Shown here piece after piece: positions 17,374 through 25,839 of a stretch of 60,710 nucleotides of DNA (positions are counted from its first letter, which is position 1; the number at the start of each line of letters is the position of its first letter). The position numbers were made by a program, and so were the translations under genes. The notes beneath the pieces were generated by a model. The model did no database searches. It had not been told where the DNA came from and saw only the letters and a program-made list of their open reading frames with translations. This DNA is from Prevotella corporis DSM 18810 = JCM 8529 (GTDB taxonomy: Bacteria; Bacteroidota; Bacteroidia; Bacteroidales; Bacteroidaceae), in contig NZ_AUME01000014.1 of assembly GCF_000430525.1 (NCBI RefSeq), positions 1-60,710 of the forward strand, in the 5' to 3' direction.

Positions 17374-19254
17374 ATGAACGGAAAACAATTAAAGAATAGC
17401 ATATTACAATGGGCGATACAGGGAAAACTTGTACCGCCTGTCTGCCGACAAGCAGGCAAGACTCTAATGACGAACCCTGAACCAAGAGATAAAGGTAAGG
17501 AGTGTTGGTTTACATATGTAATTGAGTGTGAAGATGGCAGTTTTTATAAAGGATTAACGGATAATCTTCTGAGACGCTACCAACAACATTGCAATGGAAC
17601 TGGTGCAGATTACACAAAAACGCATAAGCCCAAACAATTATATTATTGGGAAATGCATTATTCTAAAGAAGCCGCATTGCAAAGGGAAAAATACTTAAAG
17701 TCTGGTGCCGGCAGAGAATGGTTCAAAAAGGAGGTTGTTGATAAACCTGAAAACTTTGAGCCAGCAAGCGTATTGCTTAAAAGGATTCGCAAAGAGAAAG
17801 AACGCTTGATCAAAGAGAAGAAAATCAAGCGTGACAAGAACGCATCCATTATCTACCGTGGTGACGACAATTCCTATTATGAGAAGATACTCGCCACGGG
17901 CGAGGTAAAGTGCATTGATGATGAAGTGCCGTTTGAGATTCCAAAGGGGTGGGAATGGGTACGTTTGGAAGCAATCCTTAATACAGGTTCTGCTCGTAGA
18001 GTTCATGCAAAAGACTGGAGACAAGCGGGAATACCATTCTATCGAGCGAGAGAAATTGGCAAATTAGCTGATTATGGCTTTGTGGATAATGAACTATACA
18101 TAGACCACTCTTTGTATGAAGACTTTTCCTCTAGTGGAGTTCCTTTGCCAAATGACCTTATGATTACAGCTGTGGGGACTTTAGGTAAAGTGTATATCGT
18201 CAAAGAAAGCGATAGGTTTTATTATAAAGATGGAAGTGTACTTTGCTTGGCTAACAAGTATGGACTTTACGCAGAGTATCTAAAAATGGTGATAGAATCA
18301 CCTTTCTTTAAGGGACAATACAGACAAGAATCGCAAGGAACGACAGTTGCAACATTAACAATGGTTCGCTTACAGAAGTATTTTATTCCATTACCACCAT
18401 TGCAAGAACAAAAGAGAATTGTTCAAAAAATAGCAGAGCTATTACCTCAAATCGAGAGATATAATATAGCACAAGAGAAATTAGATAATATGAATATTAT
18501 TTTAAAAGATGTTCTCCAAAAGAGTATTCTTCAGGATGCTATTCAAGGAAAGCTCGTTCCGCAGATTGATAGCGAAGGGACAGCCCAAGAATTGCTTCAA
18601 CAAATAAAAGTGGAGACGCAGAAACTTGTAAAAGAGGGCAAGCTAAAGAAGTCAGCTCTCAACGACTCTGTTATCTTCCGCGGTGACGATAACAAGTATT
18701 ATACCATTAATAAAAAAGAGAAAATATGTATTGATGATGAAATACCATTTGATATTCCTGGCACATGGGAATGGTGTTGTTTGGGAACACTGTTCTCACA
18801 TTGCACAGGGAAAGCATTAAATGCTTCAAATCTAAAAGGGTCATTAATGACTTACATTACCACTTCAAATCTATATTGGAATAGATTTGAACTCGACAAT
18901 CTTAAGCAGATGCGTTTTACAGATGAAGAAATAGAAAAATGCACAGCTACATTTGGAGATTTACTTGTCTGTGAAGGTGGAGACATTGGGCGTGCCGCAA
19001 TATGGAACTATCCGTATGATATAAGAATCCAAAATCATATACACAAACTTCGTGCTTACAAGCAACTTTGTACAAAGTTCTTCTTTTGGGTATTTTATTT
19101 CTATAAAGCAACAAGACGAATAGGTGGTAAAGGTATTGGAATACAAGGGCTTTCTTCTAAAGCCTTAGATAACATTCTTATACCTCTACCCCCATTAAAA
19201 GAGCAACAACGCATTGTTGCTCAAATAGAAAAACTATTTGAGCAACTGCATTAA
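17374..19254 (+). CDS. hsdS: Type I restriction specificity subunit (expressed copy) with inserted GIY-YIG domain
   Basis: HsdS recognises the bipartite DNA target and assembles HsdM and HsdR. At 626 aa it is about 100 residues longer than usual. Residues 1-22 (MNGKQLKNSILQWAIQGKLV) are the normal start of Bacteroidales HsdS. Residues 23-128 are an insertion with a GIY-YIG nuclease domain. From EPASVLLKRIRKEKERLIKE (129 onward) the normal protein resumes. Target domain 1 begins after FEIPKGWEW (about 195). The central conserved helix region (KSILQDAIQGKLVPQIDS) and FRGDDNKYY precede target domain 2, which starts after DIPGTWEW. PLPPLKEQQRIVAQIEKL closes the protein. The frame is unbroken through the insertion. 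Its 3' end overlaps the inverted silent copy tail to tail by 21 bp. Confidence 0.92.
   Translation: MNGKQLKNSILQWAIQGKLVPPVCRQAGKTLMTNPEPRDKGKECWFTYVIECEDGSFYKGLTDNLLRRYQQHCNGTGADYTKTHKPKQLYYWEMHYSKEAALQREKYLKSGAGREWFKKEVVDKPENFEPASVLLKRIRKEKERLIKEKKIKRDKNASIIYRGDDNSYYEKILATGEVKCIDDEVPFEIPKGWEWVRLEAILNTGSARRVHAKDWRQAGIPFYRAREIGKLADYGFVDNELYIDHSLYEDFSSSGVPLPNDLMITAVGTLGKVYIVKESDRFYYKDGSVLCLANKYGLYAEYLKMVIESPFFKGQYRQESQGTTVATLTMVRLQKYFIPLPPLQEQKRIVQKIAELLPQIERYNIAQEKLDNMNIILKDVLQKSILQDAIQGKLVPQIDSEGTAQELLQQIKVETQKLVKEGKLKKSALNDSVIFRGDDNKYYTINKKEKICIDDEIPFDIPGTWEWCCLGTLFSHCTGKALNASNLKGSLMTYITTSNLYWNRFELDNLKQMRFTDEEIEKCTATFGDLLVCEGGDIGRAAIWNYPYDIRIQNHIHKLRAYKQLCTKFFFWVFYFYKATRRIGGKGIGIQGLSSKALDNILIPLPPLKEQQRIVAQIEKLFEQLH
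17440..17757 (+). other. In-frame GIY-YIG nuclease insertion in hsdS
   Basis: The inserted segment (hsdS residues 23-128) separates GKLVP from EPASVLL, which adjoin through a short linker in ordinary Bacteroidales HsdS. It encodes WFTYVIECEDGSFYKGLTDN, then LLRRYQQH and AALQREKYLKSGAGREWF. The family's catalytic set is present: Tyr48 and Tyr58 (the GIY and YIG tyrosines), Arg67/68, His72 and Glu105. Its left edge holds an imperfect palindrome at about 17440-17461 (GCCTGTCTGCC, then GACAAGCAGGC). It looks like a small stand-alone GIY-YIG gene that inserted without breaking the frame. Confidence 0.8.
17871..17918 (+). repeat. Outer inverted repeat, left arm (IR1)
   Basis: This 48-bp stretch codes for the residues just before target domain 1 (SYYEKILATGEVKCID) and is identical to the complement of 20591-20638. 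Similarity continues less perfectly for about 40 bp inward. It is the best candidate recombination site. Confidence 0.85.
18531..18702 (+). repeat. Inner inverted repeat, left arm (IR2)
   Basis: It codes for the central conserved region of HsdS between the two target domains (SILQDAIQGKLVPQIDSEG to RGDDNKYY). It matches the complement of 19822-20003 with scattered mismatches; the longest identical run is about 31 bp around 18579-18609. Confidence 0.75.
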
Positions 19255-19310
19255 TTGCTCTATCTTTTGAATAATGCGTTGCTGCTCTTTAAATGGCGGC
19301 AGAGGAATAT
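19179..19310. repeat. Convergent hsdS 3' ends (IR3)
   Basis: The two arms (about 19179-19214 and 19273-19310) code for the C-terminal PLPP-KEQQRI motif in each orientation and include AAAGAGCA/TGCTCTTT. The centre contains GAGCAACTGCATTAATTGCTC-like symmetry where the genes overlap tail to tail. Similarity is lower than in IR1. Confidence 0.6.
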
Positions 19311-20652
19311 ACAACTCTTTTAATCTTTCTTTGCCAAGGTTGTAAAATGCAGCACCGGATTTCTTCGTTATTCCTCGCATCATCTCTATTAGAAACGGAC
19401 TTTGAAGGAAAAAAGCAATCAACAAAGAATGTGTAAATTCCTGTAAATATGGTCTTATGATAAACACGAAACCGCCAGCACTAACATCATTGTAATCCTT
19501 TTCCACAACTGTCATCTTGCCTATATTCTCCAAACTTGTAACAGCTGGAGTAATGATGTAATTTCTTTTGAGAAGTGTATTCTCATTCACAAACTCCTTT
19601 GCGACAAATACATCATCATCTTTGAATATATACTTATTAGGCAGAATATTTCCACCACGCAATATTCTAATGCCTTTTTTATTTGCATTTGCTTGTTCTT
19701 TTTTGAAAGATGCACCTGTTTGAATGTCCAACAGATCCTTTATCTTGCACCAAACCCATGTTTCAGGTATTTGGAACGGCAAAAACTCGTCAATGCAAAT
19801 AGGGCAGTCAGCTACCTGCTCATAATACTTGTTATCGTCACCACGGAAGATGACAGAATCATTGAGGGCAGACTTCTTTAGCTTGTTCTCTTTTACAAGT
19901 ATCTGCTTCTCCGCTTTTATTTGTTGAAGCAATTCTTGGGCTGTGCCCTCGCTATCAATCTGTGGAACGAGTTTTCCCTGTATTGCTTCTTGCAAAATAC
20001 TCTTTTTAAGACTGTTTTTTATTGTGGTGTTCAACTCATCCAGATAGCTCTGAACTCGACTATATTTATCTATCCATGGCAATAGTTCTTCTAATTCTGC
20101 TACGATTCTTTTTTGTTCTAACAGGGGTGGAAATGGCAACAGCAAACCTTTCAAACGACTTGCTGAAAGTCCAGGCATAGCAGTCCCTACTGACGCCAAA
20201 TTGTTACTTTCTTTTAACAAGTAAATGAAATGATAGACATACTCACATATACCGCTAATACACGGACGCAGTCTGTGAACATGATTTTGAAGACAAATGT
20301 CATAGGCTTCGTTCCATATTGCAGAACGTCCATAACCAGCACCACCTTCACAAACGAGCAAATCTCCTTTCGTAGCCGAGCAAGTCTTGATTTCTTCGTC
20401 AGTGAAATTCATAATTTTTACATTGTCAAGGAAAAAGTATCCCCAATATAGATTAGAGGTCGTTATGAACTTTTGTGGAGTTCCACCGCCTTTGTTGCTA
20501 CTGCTCTGTTGTTTTCCACTTGCATGGTTAAAAATGTTGCCTATACGAGTCCATTCCCATCCCTTTGGTATCTCAAACGGAATCTCCTCGTCAATGCACT
20601 TTACCTCGCCCGTGGCGAGTATCTTCTCATAATAGGAACTCATAGAACACAA
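19234..20652 (-). CDS. Silent, inverted hsdS cassette (5' truncated)
   Basis: The 472-aa frame lacks the normal HsdS N-terminus. Apart from six chance residues (MCSMSS) it begins at YYEKILATGEVKCIDEEI, precisely at the outer inverted repeat. It then has a complete target domain 1 (ASGKQQSSSNKGGGTPQKF, CEGGAGYGRSAIWN), the central conserved region and a target domain 2 (IQTGASFKKEQANANKKG). No promoter or genuine start is visible upstream, because only 55 bp separate it from the divergent recombinase gene. It is best read as a storage cassette for alternative specificities. The GIY-YIG insertion is not copied here; it lies outside the invertible part. Confidence 0.85.
   Translation of the reverse strand: MCSMSSYYEKILATGEVKCIDEEIPFEIPKGWEWTRIGNIFNHASGKQQSSSNKGGGTPQKFITTSNLYWGYFFLDNVKIMNFTDEEIKTCSATKGDLLVCEGGAGYGRSAIWNEAYDICLQNHVHRLRPCISGICEYVYHFIYLLKESNNLASVGTAMPGLSASRLKGLLLPFPPLLEQKRIVAELEELLPWIDKYSRVQSYLDELNTTIKNSLKKSILQEAIQGKLVPQIDSEGTAQELLQQIKAEKQILVKENKLKKSALNDSVIFRGDDNKYYEQVADCPICIDEFLPFQIPETWVWCKIKDLLDIQTGASFKKEQANANKKGIRILRGGNILPNKYIFKDDDVFVAKEFVNENTLLKRNYIITPAVTSLENIGKMTVVEKDYNDVSAGGFVFIIRPYLQEFTHSLLIAFFLQSPFLIEMMRGITKKSGAAFYNLGKERLKELYIPLPPFKEQQRIIQKIEQLMQLLK
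19822..20003 (-). repeat. Inner inverted repeat, right arm (IR2)
   Basis: The counterpart of 18531-18702 in the silent copy. It codes for the same central HsdS region with about 10-15% mismatches by eye. Confidence 0.75.
20591..20638 (-). repeat. Outer inverted repeat, right arm (IR1)
   Basis: An exact 48-bp complement of 17871-17918, placed at the very beginning of the silent cassette. Confidence 0.85.
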
Positions 20653-20707
20653 AATATGCTTATTTTTTAGGACAACTTATGTTTCACTAATAAATAAACA
20701 AATAGAA

Positions 20708-21514
20708 ATGGAATTAGACAAATTTGAAGAGTTCCTAAGCCAAGGCAATATGGCTAAGAACACGATTTCGGCATATCTGTATGCCGTGAAGGAGTTTGGC
20801 TCTCGACACAAAGAGTTGAACAAGAGAAACTTGTTGGTTTACAAGACCTACTTGATTGAGACTTACAAACCAAAGACAGTGAACCTGCGTATCCAGGCGA
20901 TGAACAAGTATCTTGTGTTCGTGGGCAAGGCGAAGTTCCGCTTGAAATCGGTCAAGGTGCAGCAACGTTCTTATTTGGAGAATGTCATCAGCAATGCCGA
21001 CTACACCTTCTTGAAGAACAAGTTGAAAAAGGAAGACAACTTGGAGTGGTACTTTGTGGTGCGATTCTTGGCTGCGACTGGTGCCAGAGTGAGCGAACTT
21101 GTGCAAATCAAGGTTGAGCACGTGCAAGTAGGCTATTACGACATCTACACCAAGGGTGGCAAGATACGGCGTATCTACATCCCCAAGACGCTGCGCGTGG
21201 AAACAGAAAAGTGGTTGCAAACAGTCAATCGCACAAGTGGCTATCTCTTTCTCAATCGCTTTGGCGAGCGTATCACTACAAGAGGCATATCACAACAATT
21301 GAAAAATCATGCCGTGAAGTATGGCTTGAACGAAAAAGTGGTGTACCCTCACTCGTTCCGCCATCGTTATGCCAAGAATTTCTTGGAGAAGTTCAACGAC
21401 ATAGCCTTGCTTGCTGACCTCATGGGGCATGAAAGCATTGAAACGACACGTATTTATCTGCGAAGAAGCAGCATGGAACAACAAGAAATCGTAGATAAGG
21501 TTATCACTTGGTAA
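20708..21514 (+). CDS. Tyrosine recombinase, probable hsdS invertase
   Basis: The 268-aa protein is a small phage-integrase-family recombinase. The N-terminal SAM-like core-binding domain (MAKNTISAYLYAVKEF) is followed by the catalytic domain. Arg127 lies in ATGARVSELV, a lysine-bearing hairpin (TKGGKIRRIYIPK) near 149, His215 and Arg218 in HSFRHRYAKNFLE, His241 in LMGHESIETT and Tyr250 in RIYLRRS. All catalytic residues are present. Recombinases of this type sit beside hsdS repertoires in Bacteroidales and streptococci and invert them. It reads away from the silent cassette and has its own hairpin terminator. Confidence 0.92.
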   Translation: MELDKFEEFLSQGNMAKNTISAYLYAVKEFGSRHKELNKRNLLVYKTYLIETYKPKTVNLRIQAMNKYLVFVGKAKFRLKSVKVQQRSYLENVISNADYTFLKNKLKKEDNLEWYFVVRFLAATGARVSELVQIKVEHVQVGYYDIYTKGGKIRRIYIPKTLRVETEKWLQTVNRTSGYLFLNRFGERITTRGISQQLKNHAVKYGLNEKVVYPHSFRHRYAKNFLEKFNDIALLADLMGHESIETTRIYLRRSSMEQQEIVDKVITW

Positions 21515-21540
21515 AATGCCAATAAAGGTTCATAGGAAAA

Positions 21541-21574
21541 AGAGTAGAAAGAGATGCAGGTTTCTTTCTACTCT
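21541..21574 (+). terminator. Terminator of the recombinase gene
   Basis: Arms AGAGTAGAAAG (21541-21551) and CTTTCTACTCT (21564-21574) form an 11-bp perfect stem 27 bp after the stop codon. Confidence 0.75.
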
Positions 21575-21689
21575 ATCCTTGTAAAACATTTTATCATATG
21601 ACATACATATATCGATATACGACAGCAAGTCTATACGACAGTGAAGAAATTTCTGGATGAACGATGCTGAAATACATTGGTTGAAAAAC

Positions 21690-21795
21690 TAATTTATATA
21701 TTTATATTTTTAAATATCACATCGCATTCAACGTTCACAACCGAGAAAAGTCAACCTGTTTATTTGTTTATATATTTATATTTAAATATTTTCAA
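21690..21795. repeat. A/T motif repeats (reverse orientation)
   Basis: Two blocks, at about 21691-21712 and 21768-21790, read TATATATTTATATTTT and TTTATATATTTATATTTAAA. They are complements of the ATAAATATATAAAAATATAAA motif found upstream of the membrane protein and parA genes. They may mark the left edge of the same locus. Confidence 0.5.
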
Positions 21796-22330
21796 CCAAA
21801 CAAACATTTGCATTTTCACATTCATCCAACCAACCAAAACGACATGACGGGGAAAGAAAAATCGACGGTTTGGCATTGTCTGATGCGCCATAGACGGACA
21901 AAAATAGCGCAAAACGACTGTCCCAGCGCTCCGCTCCTCTCTTCCAACACCATCCATAGTGGCTCGACGGTTCTCGTTGGGCCACTAAACGTATGCAATA
22001 GCCACACCAACGGAGCGTGGCGCCACATCGTCCGCCGAAACTCATTTATCCCTCGCCTGTCGCTCGTTCTAAGGCGAAGTGCCACAATCGTGGGAAAGAC
22101 AGCAAAGGAAGCCGCAAACAAATGGAAAAAGGCAAGACGGCAGTCGCCCATCCACAAGCAACGGGCGGGCGAAACGTGACCGAAAAAAAGCGATAGCCCC
22201 GACTTCAGCCGCCTGATGACATACCAATATCGACCGATAGCGGCTGATGAAGCTGGCAAACGAAAACTTCAACCATCACAAAAGCAAGGGATTGTCTGGC
22301 GAAAGGCAATAGACGGCAGAAATAATGCGG
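21796..22330. other. GC-richer stretch without a convincing gene
   Basis: This part is richer in GC than the DNA on both sides and is open in several frames on both strands (for example 21822-22259 minus and 21808-22179 plus). None of the translations shows a family motif, a plausible start context or protein-like composition. It may be the remains of a decayed gene. Confidence 0.35.
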
Positions 22331-22359
22331 AACATTTTGTAATGATTTTTCAGCAACTT

Positions 22360-24190
22360 ACTATTTTGTCGGTCTTCAACGATATTCACATTCTCAAATT
22401 ATCTCCCCATTTGTCGCCCACAACGCTATGTCTTCGACAAACGACTGATTTTTAGTTGATTATAAAACAACATTTGTAAACTGTCAACGGGCAAAACGAA
22501 GAATAATCAACGAAAAATCAATGTCAGTTTATACAACTAAAGAGGCAAAACGATGAGAATGACATCCTTTTGTCGTGATTATTTACTTGCCGAGCAAACA
22601 TCTTCCCTTAGCGTCGGCGCTACTCTCCCAATGTGTCGCAACAGCCCATTGACCACCTACTAAATTGTCGCACCTACCTTACTATTCTGTCAGTGCTGAC
22701 TTCCTAAACTGTCGGCGCTAACTTACTAAATTGTCGCCGATAAATCGTGTATCTTTCTGTTTTTCAATACTTTGTCGCATCTTAACTAATATCTTATAAA
22801 GATATATTAATGACTTCTAATCGAAAGAGAGTTTTGCTTTTTATAATAAAGTCTATTTTTTTGATTTTCCGTGCTGATGATTTTACTAAGTCTTTTCCGG
22901 CGAACCTCCCTTTTTGTCGCCACCCTTTACTATTCCTTTTCTATCCATTTGGTTTCCAATGCTTTGTCGTTCTTTTGTCGTTCACCGAACTGTCACATTT
23001 CACCACAGCTGCCACCGCTACCCCTCGCCCATCCACTGTCCATGCATCATTTGCCTAACAGCCCCGTTCCCCTACTCCACCCCGTCCCAACAACCAATTA
23101 TTCCCTGTCCCTTCGCTCCTTTTTCCTCGTCCCTTCGGGTAATTCTTCTTCCTCAATACTCTTGCTTTGTTGTTACTTCGGGCAATTCTTCCTTGTCATT
23201 ACAGTTGATCCCGTCGTCAATACGAACCTCTGTACGTCATCGTGCGTGAAGTTCTTCTAACCTTCGCTCTCATTCAGCCAACGCTTGATCGGTTTCCCCA
23301 TTTCGTCAGCTATCCCCCTACCCTCTTTTTCTTTTGTTCTTGTACAATCTGGCTCATCAAAGTCATTCCTACACAGTCCTTTTATACCACCTCTTTGCCC
23401 CTTATCGGCTCTCATTATCAACCTATTAGAAACTTTATCACATTCTAAATTCCTCTCATCCCCTACCCCTTCAACTTCTCCTCGTTGCCTTTTCAACCTC
23501 CCATCACCAGCCCATTTAACTTTACTGTTTTATCCTGTTCTGCTTCTTTTTTCTACCTTTTTTCCCAAATCATTAACTATAGAGTTTTTATTCCCCATCC
23601 GTCGCACTTCGCCAATCTTCTCCTATTTATATAATCTTACTAATTTGTCGCACCATTGTTTTGTGCCTGTTTTGTAAAACCTTACCTTTTTGTCGCCAAA
23701 ACCATAACTTTTGGCTTGTAATAGCATAGCTATGACATTATAAAAGGTATATTAACGGCGACAAATTAGGAAATTGTTGCCCTTGTTTTTCTCAAATATT
23801 TTACATTTCATTCCTCTGAATGATAAAGCTTTAAACCATTTTTGTTCAACAAAAAATTGAATAATTATCAAAACATTTCACTTTTTTGTCGCCGTTCACC
23901 TTTAACACCTACCTTAATATAACTGATACACAGTAAGTTAAACCTTAAAAAAGACCGCTCTAAAATACATTCCCTATTTGTCGTAGCTTAGCTTTTAGCG
24001 GAATTTCTTCCCTTTTTGTCGCTCATTGGTATAACCATCGCTCCCTTTTTACCAAATTTCGCCATTTTCTGTCGAACTTATAGCTTTGAGAATCATCCAC
24101 TGCTGCTTTAAAAAATCATTTTTGTCGCAAAATGAACAACTACACAAGACATATTAATAAATAAAAAAATATTCCATATTTGTCGCCCAC
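22360..24190 (+). repeat. Array of TTGTCGC repeats, partly in 22-bp phase (iteron-like)
   Basis: About twenty copies of a unit resembling CTTACTAAATTGTCGC or CCTTTTTGTCGC occur on the plus strand. GTCG (GTCA at 22689) is at 22368, 22413, 22572, 22613, 22635, 22667, 22689, 22711, 22733, 22774, 22916, 22966, 22977, 23647, 23692, 23888, 23980, 24018, 24071, 24124 and 24182. The run 22667-22733 is spaced exactly 22 bp, as is 22613-22635. One inverted copy (GCGACAAATTAGG) is at about 23756. Directly repeated 22-bp units in gene-free DNA upstream of a parA locus resemble replication iterons or centromere sites. The frames between them are low-complexity and not credible genes. Confidence 0.75.
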
Positions 24191-24279
24191 TGTTTTCAGT
24201 TTTCTTTTCTCAGCCTATCGAATGCTCGTCAGTCAAACCCCGAAGCTATGACACGACAAAGTAATGATGTGTAAATGTT

Positions 24280-24960
24280 TAAACCTATAAATATATAAAA
24301 ATACAAATATATTAAAATAGACTGTTCATTTGTTCATCATTTCCTTTCGCTTTCAGGGCTTTAGATCATTACAGCCCTGTCTGCCCCTATTGTCCTAATC
24401 ATTCAATTTATCTACTTCGTTTAGCTCACTTCCAGTAGTTGTCAGCTATTCCTATCGCATTCAGTCTGATGTCATCTGCCGAACGTTACATTCGGATAGT
24501 TGATAGACGGTATAAAAAGTAGTCGCTATTTTCAAGCTACCAACCGTTAGAGCAGCCGTTATTATGAGTCTGCTACAAATCGAAACACATATTTACCCCA
24601 AATCATTCTGAAAGTAATGATACATCGCACGCCAAATCGCCTCCAAATATATTTGTATTTAAACACGTAAATATATAAATATATAAAGACGGGAAAATAT
24701 TTAACCATAAAAACATTAAAATATTTGCACATTATTTTATTTTATTGTATTTTTGTTTTCGGGTAATTATCTATATAGATTTTTATCTAAACATAAATGT
24801 AAATATATAAAAATATAAAGAAATGTTTAATGACTTTTGGTCAGTGTCTTTTCAATAAACAATAAAAATATAAACAAATAAATATGTACAACGTTTTAAA
24901 TGTTTAAATATAAAGGAATAATAATATAAATATATAAAAACGGATTTGTAGAAATAACGA
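24280..24960 (+). repeat. Repeated A/T motif upstream of the membrane protein gene
   Basis: The motif AAATATATAAAAATA and close variants appear at about 24288-24315, 24655-24690, 24797-24822, 24862-24880 and 24925-24965. Single copies also precede the next two genes (25735-25765 and 26583-26600). The spacing is irregular. They could be an AT-rich unwinding region, operator sites or a repeated promoter element. Confidence 0.55.
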
Positions 24961-24975
24961 AAAATATAAATAGAT

Positions 24976-25698
24976 ATGACAAAACAATTTTTAGTCAACC
25001 ATCGCCAGCAAGAAGTGCTGAACTGGTCGTTCGGCATAGGAGTGGCGATTTTGTTGCTGGGATTCATCGACTCGTTCGTCAACACCTCCGACCGTGTTTA
25101 TGGGCTTTTTGTCGATGCCATTTCACCCATAGACATGTCGAACATGGTTGCGGTGGTGAAAGAGGTGGTCATGTGTGTGTGCACCTTGTCGATGTGGGAG
25201 GTCCTTCGTCGGTCTCTCTACCGTCGAAGCCACTTTGCCCTGCAGCTTTCGTTGGTGGTCATGATGGTGTTGGTGCTGCTGGGCGTGGTCATTGCCACCA
25301 TTCCGTCGGGCGATGTGCTCACCGATACGGGTGTCGTCCGCCACACCTCCTTTGGCACTTTTAAGTCAACCTTTCCGTTTTTCAACCACATCGCCATCTA
25401 TCTGGCCGGTGTTTTCGTTGGGGTAGGGCTGATTCGCAATTATTTAGGCAACCTCCGCTTCTACGGGTGGGCGCTGATTACGTTCCCCGTCCTCGACAAT
25501 CTTTTCCAATTCGGCTACTATTATCTATATACGCAGGTGGGCGGGCTGACCGTTAACGACCTCTCCACTTGGAACAGTGTGCTGCAGGTGGCACAATTTG
25601 GGCTTACCCTCGGCTCGTTCTGTCTGCTCCGATTCACCATGTCGTCTGATGCGAGTGAAACGAACGGCGATGACTCCGACATCAATCCTTATCAATAG
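24976..25698 (+). CDS. Multi-pass membrane protein of the parA locus, unknown function
   Basis: The 240-aa protein has about six hydrophobic segments (FGIGVAILLLGFIDSF; VVKEVVMCVCTLSMWEVL; LSLVVMMVLVLLGVVIATI; IAIYLAGVFVGVGLI; YGWALITFPVLDNLF; VAQFGLTLGSFCLLRF) and a short acidic cytoplasmic-type tail (SDASETNGDDSD). No known family is recognised. It is followed by a second membrane protein of similar size and then parA, each gene preceded by the same A/T motif. This suggests the three are regulated together and may form one system. Confidence 0.75.
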   Translation: MTKQFLVNHRQQEVLNWSFGIGVAILLLGFIDSFVNTSDRVYGLFVDAISPIDMSNMVAVVKEVVMCVCTLSMWEVLRRSLYRRSHFALQLSLVVMMVLVLLGVVIATIPSGDVLTDTGVVRHTSFGTFKSTFPFFNHIAIYLAGVFVGVGLIRNYLGNLRFYGWALITFPVLDNLFQFGYYYLYTQVGGLTVNDLSTWNSVLQVAQFGLTLGSFCLLRFTMSSDASETNGDDSDINPYQ

Positions 25699-25734
25699 CT
25701 GACGTTTAGCAGATAAATGATGATAAATGTATTA

Positions 25735-25765
25735 TTATAAAAATATAAGAATATAAATATATAGA
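25735..25765 (+). promoter_or_regulatory. A/T motif upstream of the second membrane protein
   Basis: ATAAAAATATAAGAATATAAATATATAG-like sequence, a copy of the motif that precedes the genes at 24976 and 26606. It lies 75 bp before the start codon. Confidence 0.45.
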
Positions 25766-25839
25766 ATATTGATGCTGAAGTAGTTGCAATATAAAAACTG
25801 CACAATCAGTTATCAATCATCAAGAAATAATCAAGCATT

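Larger units (their letters stand above)
17871..20638. other. Predicted invertible specificity segment
   Basis: The segment is bounded by a perfect 48-bp inverted repeat (17871-17918 and 20591-20638). It contains the target domains of the expressed hsdS and of the silent inverted copy. Inversion between the outer repeats would join the common 5' end to the other pair of target domains. Crossing over at the internal repeats would exchange only the second domain. A tyrosine recombinase lies 70 bp outside the right repeat. Confidence 0.8.

Noticed and set aside
21822..22259. Possible minus-strand gene of 145 codons
   Set aside because: It overlaps other equally long frames on both strands and has no recognisable domain or ribosome-binding context.
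22598..22782. CRISPR array
   Set aside because: The 22-bp period covers the whole unit, so there are no unique spacers between conserved repeats, and no cas genes are present.
22871..23677. Open frames rich in Ser, Pro, Phe (22871-23260, 23285-23677)
   Set aside because: They arise from pyrimidine-rich DNA around the TTGTCGC repeats. There is no start context, family motif or protein-like composition.
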